From JBBQTQ01 sp038213135 (GTDB taxonomy: Bacteria; Actinomycetota; Thermoleophilia; Gaiellales; Gaiellaceae), in contig JBBQTQ010000038.1 of assembly GCA_038213135.1 (NCBI GenBank), positions 1 to 24,347 of the forward strand: a stretch of 24,347 bases of DNA, written 5' to 3'. The translations under genes and the position numbers were made by a program. The notes below the pieces were generated by a model. The model made no database searches. It was given only the letters and a program-made list of their open reading frames with translations, and had not been told where the DNA came from. Shown piece after piece: positions 13,457-19,491 of the stretch (positions are counted from its first letter, which is position 1; each line of letters begins with the position of its first letter).

Positions 13457-14161
13457 GTGATCTCCGGTGAGACGCGGCTCGTCGGGCTGATCGGTAATCC
13501 GGTCGCCGAGTCGCTCTCGCCGCGGATGCAGAACGCCGCGTTCGCGGCGCGCGGGCTCGACTGGGTCTACCTGCCGCTGCCGGTGCTCGACGGCGCGTTG
13601 CCGCGGGCGATCGAGGGGCTGGTGGCGCTCGGTTTCGCGGGCGCCAACGTGACCGTTCCCTACAAGGAGGCGGCGGCGGCGCTCTGTCGCGAGGCGGAGG
13701 GTGAGGCGGTTAACACGCTCGTCGTCGAGGACGATGCCGTCGTCGGCTTCAACACCGACCAGGAGATCGTGCGGGGACTCTCCGCGGAGCGGGTCTGCCT
13801 GATCGGAGCGGGCGGCGCGGCGCGGGCGCTGCTGCCGGCGCTGGCCGGCGAGGTGCGCCTCTTCTCGCGGAGCGGGGACTGGCCACCGGACGCGTCCGAT
13901 TGCGACCTGGTCGTCAACGCCACGCCTGTGAAGGACGACTTGCTCGTCGACCCCGCGGCGGGCCAGACTGTCGTCGATCTCGCGTACCGGGCCGACGGCC
14001 GGCCGACAGCACTGGTCAAGGCAGCCCGCGAGGCCGGGTGCGTCGTGATCGACGGGTTCGAGGCGCTCGTGCGCCAAGGAGCCGCGTCGTTCGAGCGCTG
14101 GACGGGAATGCCCGCTCCGGTCGACGTGATGCGCGCCGCCCTCCCTCGACCCACCACCTGA
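13457..14161 (+). CDS. aroE: shikimate dehydrogenase, short form
   Basis: Reduces 3-dehydroshikimate to shikimate. At 234 residues it is 30-40 shorter than typical AroE. Kept features are the SLSP shikimate-binding motif (19-22), NVTVPYKE with catalytic K70, NTD with D101, the dinucleotide glycine motif GAGGAARA (117-124), NATPVK and DGFEALVRQGA near the end. Changed features are NTDQEI in place of NTDG.G, NATPVK in place of NATP.GM, and a trimmed cofactor-ribose loop (LFSRSGDWPP), so NADP preference cannot be read. The GTG start has either a GAGG ribosome site or a near -10 (GAGGAT, 13445-13450) exactly 6 nt before it. It leads the shikimate genes but is separated from aroC by a hairpin and a promoter. 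Confidence 0.9.
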   Translation: MISGETRLVGLIGNPVAESLSPRMQNAAFAARGLDWVYLPLPVLDGALPRAIEGLVALGFAGANVTVPYKEAAAALCREAEGEAVNTLVVEDDAVVGFNTDQEIVRGLSAERVCLIGAGGAARALLPALAGEVRLFSRSGDWPPDASDCDLVVNATPVKDDLLVDPAAGQTVVDLAYRADGRPTALVKAAREAGCVVIDGFEALVRQGAASFERWTGMPAPVDVMRAALPRPTT

Positions 14162-14168
14162 CCGAAGG

Positions 14169-14212
14169 GGACACGACCGGGGTCTGACCCCGGCCGTGTC
14201 CGCCGCGGACAC
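14169..14212 (+). repeat. 14-position inverted repeat with overlapping second hairpin (hairpin copy 5)
   Basis: GGACACGACCGGGG (14169-14182) pairs with CCCCGGCCGTGTCC (14188-14201) with one A-C mismatch and a TCTGA loop; the centre reads GGGGTCTGACCCC. The right arm's GTGTCCG (14196-14202) can instead pair with CGGACAC (14206-14212). The design, stem plus competing third arm, repeats that at 13394-13432. It lies between aroE and the aroC promoter. Confidence 0.6.
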
Positions 14213-14271
14213 AAGCTGCGCCGGAAGTGTGACGAGAGCGTGGAATCTCCTCGCCTTTCTGGCCCGCTGAA

Positions 14272-14277
14272 TAGGCT
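14272..14277 (+). promoter_or_regulatory. -10 element of leaderless aroC
   Basis: TAGGCT is exactly 6 nt before GTG 14284. It is not part of a stop codon here, which argues that the spacing is a real promoter signal. No clear -35 or ribosome site is seen. Confidence 0.6.
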
Positions 14278-14283
14278 TGCTTC

Positions 14284-15354
14284 GTGATGCTGAGGCTGAC
14301 GACTGCGGGAGAGTCGCATGGGCCCGCGCTCGTCGCGATCGTGACGGGTCTGCCCGCCGGCCTGCTCCTCGACAAGGCGGCGATCGACGCCGACCTCCGC
14401 CGCCGCCAGCAGGGCTACGGGCGCAGCCCACGCCAGCAGATCGAGACCGACGAGGTCGAAGTGCTCGCCGGCCTGCGGCACGGTCGCACCCTCGGCACGC
14501 CGCTCGCGCTCGTCGTCCGCAACCGCGACCACGAAAACTGGGCGTGGGGGATGAGCCCGTGGCCGCCTGAAGGAGAGCCCTCCGGCAAGGGGACGAAGGC
14601 GGTGACTCTGCCGCGCCCGGGCCACGCCGACCTCGCCGGCGCGCTGAAGTTCGGGCTCGCGGATGTCCGTGACGCGCTCGAGCGCGCGAGCGCCCGGCAC
14701 ACGGCCGTGGCGGTCGCGGCCGGCGCGGTCGCCAAGGCGCTCCTCCACGAGATCGGCATCGAAGTGGCGGGCCGCGTGCTGACCGAGGACCTCGAGGAAC
14801 GCGTCGACGCGGCTCGCAAGGACAGGGACACGGTCGGTGGAGTCGTCGAGGTGGTCGCGAGCGGCGCGCCGCCCGGCCTCGGCTCCTACGCGACGAAGGA
14901 GGAGCGCCTCGACGGGCGCCTCGCGGCCGCGCTGATGGGGATCCAGGCGGTCAAGGGCGTCGAGATCGGCGACGGCTTCGCGCTCGCCGACCGCCGCGGC
15001 TCCGAGGCCCACGACGAGATCCTGCCCGGTCTGCGCCGGGAGACGAATCGGGCGGGCGGCATCGAGGCGGGTGTCTCGAACGGCGAGCAGATCGTCGTCC
15101 GCGCCGCGATGAAGCCGTTGCCGACGCTGATGCGCCCGCTCCGCTCCATCGATCTCGAGACCGGCGAGGCCGCCGAGGCGCTCGTCGAGCGCAGCGACAC
15201 CGCGGCGGTGGAGGCGCTCGCCGTGGTGGCTGAGGCCGCGGTTGCCTTCGAGCTCGCGGCGGCGGCTCGGGACAAGTTCGGCGGCGACGCACTCGCCGAC
15301 TTCACGGCAGCTCACAAGGCCTACCTGGAGCGGATCGGCTGGCAGTCTCGCTGA
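14284..15354 (+). CDS. aroC: chorismate synthase
   Basis: Final step of the shikimate pathway, converting EPSP to chorismate with reduced FMN. The 356-residue product shows GESHGPAL (9-16, H12), RQQGYGRSPRQQIE (41-54), RPGHADL (111-117, H114), the ERASARHTA segment (133-141, where most members have SARETA), and MRPLRSIDL near the C-terminus. GTG 14284 is chosen over the adjacent ATG 14287 because the -10 hexamer is 6 nt away, as for other leaderless genes here. The stop TGA overlaps the proposed CTG start of the next gene, so aroC and aroKB are coupled. Confidence 0.96.
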   Translation: MMLRLTTAGESHGPALVAIVTGLPAGLLLDKAAIDADLRRRQQGYGRSPRQQIETDEVEVLAGLRHGRTLGTPLALVVRNRDHENWAWGMSPWPPEGEPSGKGTKAVTLPRPGHADLAGALKFGLADVRDALERASARHTAVAVAAGAVAKALLHEIGIEVAGRVLTEDLEERVDAARKDRDTVGGVVEVVASGAPPGLGSYATKEERLDGRLAAALMGIQAVKGVEIGDGFALADRRGSEAHDEILPGLRRETNRAGGIEAGVSNGEQIVVRAAMKPLPTLMRPLRSIDLETGEAAEALVERSDTAAVEALAVVAEAAVAFELAAAARDKFGGDALADFTAAHKAYLERIGWQSR

Positions 15355-16760
15355 GACGGCCGATCGCCCTGATCGGCTTCATGGGCGCGGGCAAGACCAC
15401 GATCGCCCGCGAGGTCGGCGAGCGGCTCGCTCTCCCCGCGAGCGACACAGATGCCTCGCTCGAGCGGCAGGCGGGCCGATCGATCCGGGAGCTCTTCGAC
15501 GGAGACGGAGAGGTCGCGTTCCGCGCGCGCGAGCGCGAGGTCGTCACGACGTTGCTTGCAGCCGAGGGAGTCGTCGCGCTCGGGGGCGGCGCGGTGACCA
15601 CTCCGGAGACTCGCGCCGAGCTCGAAAGGAGCGCGCTGACCGTCTGGATCGACACCGATGGCGAGACCTGCTGGGAGCGGGTCTCCGGCAGTGACCGCCC
15701 GCTGGCAAGAGACCGCGACTCCTTCCTCCGCCTGTACGAGGAGCGCTTGCCGCTCTACCGTGAGCTCGCCGATGCCGTGGCGACGGACGCGGACGACGTG
15801 GTGCTCGCAGCCGCCGGGATCCACGTCGAGACCGGCTCGCTCGACAGGCTCGGCGAGCTCGTTCCCGGCGAGGAAGCCGTCGCGCTCGTCTCCGACGCGC
15901 ACGTCGGCGGCATCTACGGCGCGCAGGCCCAGCTCGCACTCGGAGCGCGCGTTGCGACGACCCACTCGATCCCGATCGGCGAGGAGGCGAAGCGGCTCGC
16001 GGTCGCCGAGCGCCTTTGGGAGGAGCTGACGCTCGACCGCTCGGGCACGCTCGTCGCGCTCGGCGGCGGCTGCACCACCGACGTCGCGGGCTTCGCGGCC
16101 GCGTCCTACCTCCGCGGCGTGGACTGGGTCGCAGTGCCGACGACGCTCGTCGGCCAGGTCGACGCGGCGATCGGCGGCAAGACCGGCATCGACCTCCCCG
16201 GCGGCAAGAACCTCGTCGGCGCCTTTCATTGGCCCGCGCGGACGGTGATCGATCCCGCGCTGCTCCAGACGCTTCCCGAACGCGAGCGGCGCGCCGGGAT
16301 GGGCGAGGTCGTCAAGACCGGGCTGCTCGCAGGCGAACCCCTGTGGGAGTTGCCCGACCCGGAGCTCGTCCGCCGCTGCGCCGCCTTCAAGGCCGCGGTT
16401 TGCATCCGCGACCCCTACGAGCAGGGCGAGCGCGCGATCCTCAACCTCGGCCACACGTTCGCCCACGCACTCGAGGCCGGCTCCGACTACGCGGTCTCGC
16501 ACGGAGACGCCGTCGCTCTCGGTCTGCTCGCCGCACTGCGCCTCTCCGGGCTCGACACGGCCGTCGTGGACGAGCTGCTTTCTCCGAAGCCCGTCCGCGC
16601 CGACCGTGAGCGCGCCTGGGCCGCGCTCCGCCGTGACAAGAAGGGGAAGCAAGGCTCGCCGAGGCTCGTCCTGCTCGATGCACCTGGGCGACCGCGCCAC
16701 GGAGTGGAGATCCCCGAAGCCGACGTGCGCGCGGCACTCGACTCGCTGATCGCCGGTTAG
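15351..16760 (+). CDS. aroKB: bifunctional shikimate kinase / 3-dehydroquinate synthase, probable CTG start
   Basis: One chain carries two shikimate pathway enzymes. Residues about 1-155 (numbered from CTG 15351) are shikimate kinase: IALIGFMGAGKTT (5-17), SDTD (31-34), GGG around 78-80 and RPLA (116-119, lid). About 158-469 is dehydroquinate synthase: GGGCTTDVAGF (238-248), PTTLVGQVDAAIGGKTG (263-279), and zinc ligands in GEVVKTG (E319), NLGHTF (H368) and SHGDAV (H384). I place the start at CTG 15351 because the first ATG (15381) would remove beta strand 1 and the first glycine of the P-loop, no ATG/GTG/TTG fits between, and CTG overlaps the aroC TGA like other NTGA junctions here. The AroB part is compact (about 310 against 350-360 residues). 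Similar fusions are known, for example in Thermotoga. Confidence 0.93.
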   Translation: MRRPIALIGFMGAGKTTIAREVGERLALPASDTDASLERQAGRSIRELFDGDGEVAFRAREREVVTTLLAAEGVVALGGGAVTTPETRAELERSALTVWIDTDGETCWERVSGSDRPLARDRDSFLRLYEERLPLYRELADAVATDADDVVLAAAGIHVETGSLDRLGELVPGEEAVALVSDAHVGGIYGAQAQLALGARVATTHSIPIGEEAKRLAVAERLWEELTLDRSGTLVALGGGCTTDVAGFAAASYLRGVDWVAVPTTLVGQVDAAIGGKTGIDLPGGKNLVGAFHWPARTVIDPALLQTLPERERRAGMGEVVKTGLLAGEPLWELPDPELVRRCAAFKAAVCIRDPYEQGERAILNLGHTFAHALEAGSDYAVSHGDAVALGLLAALRLSGLDTAVVDELLSPKPVRADRERAWAALRRDKKGKQGSPRLVLLDAPGRPRHGVEIPEADVRAALDSLIAG

Positions 16761-16763
16761 AGT
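16758..16763 (+). promoter_or_regulatory. -10 element of leaderless aroQ, sharing the aroKB stop codon
   Basis: TAGAGT begins with the TAG stop of aroKB and lies exactly 6 nt before the aroQ ATG. There is no ribosome site, so an internal promoter giving a leaderless transcript is likely. Confidence 0.5.
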
Positions 16764-16769
16764 CGAGCG

Positions 16770-17198
16770 ATGCGCGTGGACGTCCTGAACGGCGTCAACC
16801 TCGACGTCCTCGGACGCCGCGACCCCGAGCTCTACGGCGGCCTCTCGCTCCCGGAGCTCGAGACCCGCATCTACGGCTGGGGCACGGAGCTGGGCGTCAC
16901 CGTGCGCTGCCGCCAGACGAACGACGAGGCCGAGTACATCGGCTGGCTGCACGCCGTCCTCGACGACGTCGACGGGGTCGTCCTCAACCCGGCCGCGTGG
17001 ACGCACTACAGCTGGGCGCTCCACGACGCGGTCGAGCTGATTACCGTGCCGGTCGTGGAGGTGCATCTCTCGGACGTCGACAAGCGCGAGGAATGGCGCC
17101 GCGTCTCGGTGATCTCTGACCTCGCGACGAAGCGGATCGTCGGGAAGGGGCCTGAGGGCTACCGCGAAGCCCTCGAGTTCCTGGCGGGTAGGAAATGA
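16770..17198 (+). CDS. aroQ: type II 3-dehydroquinate dehydratase
   Basis: Dehydrates 3-dehydroquinate to 3-dehydroshikimate; forms a dodecamer in the known family. The 142-residue product keeps the catalytic residues: N10 in NGVNL, R16/R17 and Y22 in GRRDPELYGG, QTNDEAE (49-55), N73 and H79 in LNPAAWTH, E97 and H99 in EVHLSD, and R110 in REEWRR. Several otherwise constant positions differ (NGVNLDVLG for NGPNLNLLG, PAAW for PGAY, SDVD for SNIH), so it is a divergent but probably active enzyme. With aroE, aroC and aroKB this window holds five pathway activities; aroA and the first enzyme (DAHP synthase) are elsewhere. Its TGA overlaps the pepP ATG. Confidence 0.93.
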   Translation: MRVDVLNGVNLDVLGRRDPELYGGLSLPELETRIYGWGTELGVTVRCRQTNDEAEYIGWLHAVLDDVDGVVLNPAAWTHYSWALHDAVELITVPVVEVHLSDVDKREEWRRVSVISDLATKRIVGKGPEGYREALEFLAGRK

Positions 17199-18229
17199 GC
17201 CGGCTGGAGCAGCTCCAGCAGCGAGTCGACCAGCCGCTGCTCGTCTCGAATCCGTTCAACGTCCGCTACCTGACGGGCTTCAAGAGCTCGAACGCGGCTC
17301 TCCTTGTCGACCCCGACCGGACGCGCCTCTTCACCGACTTCCGCTACGCGGAGGCCGCGAGCCAGGTCGAGGGCGTCGAGTTCGAGCAGACGCGCCGCAA
17401 CCTCTACGCCACGCTGCCGGAGCTCCTCTCCGGTTCGATCGCCTTCGAGGCCGCGGATCTCACCTACCGGCGCTGGCAGATCCTTGCGGACGGAGGCCTG
17501 GAGCTCACTCCGACGACCGGGATCGTGGAGGTGCAACGCGCGGTCAAGGACGACGGCGAGCTCGCCGCGATTCGCCGGGCGGCTGCGATCACCAACGATG
17601 TCTACTCCTGGCTCGCCGAGCAGCCCTTCGTCGGGCGCAGCGAGCGCGACCTCGCGAGCGCGATCGAGACTCGGTACCGCGAGCTCGGCGCCGAGAACCT
17701 GGCCTTCGAGTTCGCAATCGGCGCCGGCCCGAACGGAGCGCTCCCGCACGCCAAGGCCGGCGAGATCCCCATCCCGGCCGGCACGACTGTCGTCGTCGAC
17801 ACCGGCTGCCAGATCGGCGGTTACTACTCGGATTGCACGCGCACCTTTGCCACCGGCGAGCTGTCCGAGGAGCTGGCGCGCGGCTACGAGGTCTGCCTGC
17901 GCGCCCAGGAGGCCGCACTGGCCGCGACCGTCGCGGGCGCGAAGGGGATCGACGTCGACAGGGTCGCACGGAACATGATCGAGCTGGAGGGATTCGGCGA
18001 CGCGTTTGGCCACGGGCTCGGCCACGGCGTCGGCCTGGAGGTGCACGAAGCGCCGTTCCTGAACCAGGAATCGGCCGACGTCCTCCAGGGCGGGAACGTG
18101 GTCACGATCGAGCCGGGCATCTACCAGCCCGGCCTCGGCGGCATCCGGATCGAGGATCTCGCGATCGTCCACGACACGGGCCTCGAGGTGCTGACGAGCT
18201 TCCCGAAAACGCTCGTGACCGTCGGCTAG
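17195..18229 (+). CDS. pepP: Xaa-Pro aminopeptidase / M24B dipeptidase
   Basis: A cytoplasmic dinuclear metallopeptidase that removes residues before proline. The 344-residue product has a creatinase-like N-terminal domain (about 1-115, with NVRYLTGF) and the pita-bread catalytic domain (about 120-340). Metal ligands are visible as D202 (VVVDTG), D213 (YYSDCTRTF), H277 (GHGLGHGVGL), E305 (TIEPGIY) and E320 (IRIEDLA), with H284 in VHEAP as the catalytic His. Size and motifs fit the short PepQ/YqhT type found directly before efp in many Gram-positives. It overlaps aroQ by ATGA, and its TAG stop forms the first half of the efp -10 hexamer. PepP versus PepQ (dipeptide-only) specificity cannot be settled from sequence. 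Confidence 0.94.
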   Translation: MSRLEQLQQRVDQPLLVSNPFNVRYLTGFKSSNAALLVDPDRTRLFTDFRYAEAASQVEGVEFEQTRRNLYATLPELLSGSIAFEAADLTYRRWQILADGGLELTPTTGIVEVQRAVKDDGELAAIRRAAAITNDVYSWLAEQPFVGRSERDLASAIETRYRELGAENLAFEFAIGAGPNGALPHAKAGEIPIPAGTTVVVDTGCQIGGYYSDCTRTFATGELSEELARGYEVCLRAQEAALAATVAGAKGIDVDRVARNMIELEGFGDAFGHGLGHGVGLEVHEAPFLNQESADVLQGGNVVTIEPGIYQPGLGGIRIEDLAIVHDTGLEVLTSFPKTLVTVG

Positions 18230-18232
18230 GCT
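18227..18232 (+). promoter_or_regulatory. -10 element of leaderless efp, sharing the pepP stop codon
   Basis: TAGGCT starts at the TAG stop of pepP and is exactly 6 nt before the efp ATG. The hexamer is identical to the aroC one. No ribosome site precedes efp. Confidence 0.55.
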
Positions 18233-18238
18233 GGCTTC

Positions 18239-18805
18239 ATGGCCGAGACGGTCAACACGAACCAGTTCAAGAACGGCATGCACGTCGAGGTCGACGGCGA
18301 CACGTGGCGGATCGTCGAGTTCCAGCATGTGAAGCCGGGCAAGGGCGGCGCGTTCGTCCGCACGAAGCTCAAGAACCTCGGCTCAGGTTCCGTGGTCGAC
18401 CGCACCTTCCGCGCGGGCGAGAAGTTCACCCGCGTCCACACCGAGGTCAAGAACGTCCAGTACCTGTACGACTCGGGCGACGAGGTCGTCTTCATGGACG
18501 AGGAGAACTACGAGCAGATCACCCTGCCGCGCGCCTCGGTCGCCGACGAGCTCCAGTACCTGCAGCCGTCGAGCTCGGTGCCGATGCTGGCCGTCGACGG
18601 CAGGCCGGCCGGGCTGCAGATGCCGTCCTCGGTCGAGCTCGGAGTCACCGAGACCGAGCCGGGCATCCGCGGGGATACCGTCTCGAACGTGACGAAGCCG
18701 GCGACGCTCGAGACCGGCGCCGTCGTCCAGGTGCCGCTGTTCGTGAACGTGGGCGACCGGATCAAGGTCGACCCGCGTGAGGGTCGCTACATCTCCCGCG
18801 CATGA
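18239..18805 (+). CDS. efp: translation elongation factor P
   Basis: EF-P rescues ribosomes stalled on proline runs by binding beside the P-site tRNA. The 188-residue product has the full three-barrel length: a KOW-like N-terminal domain (1-65), the OB middle domain (about 67-128) and the C-terminal OB domain (about 130-188, with GDTVSNVTKPATLETG). The tip loop is PGKGGAF with K35 at the modifiable position. The loop is not the PGKGP type described for unmodified actinobacterial EF-P, so whether K35 is modified is open. Several products encoded here have long proline runs (for example the gene at 5010), so EF-P would be needed to make them. Its TGA overlaps the next gene by ATGA. Confidence 0.97.
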   Translation: MAETVNTNQFKNGMHVEVDGDTWRIVEFQHVKPGKGGAFVRTKLKNLGSGSVVDRTFRAGEKFTRVHTEVKNVQYLYDSGDEVVFMDEENYEQITLPRASVADELQYLQPSSSVPMLAVDGRPAGLQMPSSVELGVTETEPGIRGDTVSNVTKPATLETGAVVQVPLFVNVGDRIKVDPREGRYISRA

Positions 18806-19401
18806 TCAAGCTCCTGCTGCTGGCGATCGCGGGAGCCGTGGCGATCGCTCCCGCGCCGACGCCGAAGACCGGCGCGCCGCCGTGGCGGGCGCCCGGCGAC
18901 CCGATGAAGCGCACCCGGATGGCGGGTCTCAAGCCGGAGCATTTCGAGCACCTGACCTTTCACGTCCATAGCCATCTCGACATCTTCGTGAACGCGAAGC
19001 CGATCGAGATCCCGGCGGGGATCGGGATCAACATCCACGACCCGGGCGTGCACAGCGGCCCGCTGCCGGACGGCTCGCTCGCCTATGGCGGCATCCAGAA
19101 CTGCAAGAACCCGTGCATCTCCCCGCTGCACACGCATGCCCATCTCGGGTTACTGCACACCGAGACCTCGTCGCCGACCCCGAATCGTCTCGGCCAGTTC
19201 TTCACGGAGTGGGGCGTGCGGCTCGACCGGCAGTGCGTCGGCGGCTTCTGCAAGCCCGACCACATCGCGATCTACGTCAACGGCAAGCAGAACACCGGCG
19301 ATCCGCGCCAGATTCTGCTCAAGGATCACACCGAGATCGCGATCGTGATCGGGACGCCGCCGAAGACGATCCCGAGCGTCTTTCCGAACGTTCCGATCTA
19401 G
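18802..19401 (+). CDS. secreted His-rich conserved protein of unknown function
   Basis: A 199-residue protein with a clear signal peptide (about 1-17, IKLLLLAIAGAVAIAPA). The mature part has two histidine clusters: HFEHLTFHVHSHLDIFVN (47-64) and LHTHAHLGLLHTE (109-121). It also has four cysteines in two pairs (C101/C105 and C145/C150) that could form disulfides outside the cell, and DHIAIYVNGK at 153-162. The H.H..L.IFVN plus LHTH...H.E pattern recalls an uncharacterised extracellular family seen in Actinobacteria and Chloroflexi, from memory only; metal binding (Cu or Zn) is a reasonable guess. The ATG overlaps the efp stop. No transporter or redox partner is adjacent, so context does not reveal its job. 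Confidence 0.75.
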   Translation: MIKLLLLAIAGAVAIAPAPTPKTGAPPWRAPGDPMKRTRMAGLKPEHFEHLTFHVHSHLDIFVNAKPIEIPAGIGINIHDPGVHSGPLPDGSLAYGGIQNCKNPCISPLHTHAHLGLLHTETSSPTPNRLGQFFTEWGVRLDRQCVGGFCKPDHIAIYVNGKQNTGDPRQILLKDHTEIAIVIGTPPKTIPSVFPNVPI

Positions 19402-19404
19402 ACT
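19399..19404 (+). promoter_or_regulatory. possible -10 for the ABC-F leader transcript
   Basis: TAGACT begins with the stop codon of the preceding gene and would start transcription near 19411, giving an 80-nt leader before the ABC-F ATG. The same stop-codon/-10 overlap is seen at 16758 and 18227. No -35 is evident. Confidence 0.4.
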
Positions 19405-19411
19405 TCGCCGC

Positions 19412-19483
19412 GGAGCGTTGCTCCACGCTATGCGGCGCCGCTGACCGAACACCCACCGGCTCTCGTCCCTCGGTCAGGAGGTG
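19412..19483 (+). promoter_or_regulatory. putative translational attenuator in front of the ABC-F gene
   Basis: A small hairpin (GGAGC 19412-19416 with GCTCC 19420-19424) precedes the uORF. A second, perfect 8-bp stem pairs CTGACCGA (19441-19448) with TCGGTCAG (19470-19477). Its right arm covers the first two bases of a near-perfect ribosome site, AGGAGGTG (19476-19483), and its left arm contains the uORF stop. CTCC of the first hairpin (19421-19424) could also pair with GGAG of the ribosome site. A ribosome stalled on the uORF would open the second stem and free the site. This matches the logic of leaders known for several antibiotic-resistance ABC-F genes, but function here is inferred. Confidence 0.45.
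19430..19444 (+). CDS. possible 4-codon upstream ORF (Met-Arg-Arg-Arg)
   Basis: ATG CGG CGC CGC TGA sits in the leader of the ABC-F gene. A GGAG at 19412-19415 is 14 nt upstream, rather far for a ribosome site, and is itself in a small hairpin. The TGA falls in the left arm of the hairpin that abuts the ABC-F ribosome site. Translation is not proven; the case rests on position. Confidence 0.35.
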   Translation: MRRR

Positions 19484-19491
19484 GTCTCCGC

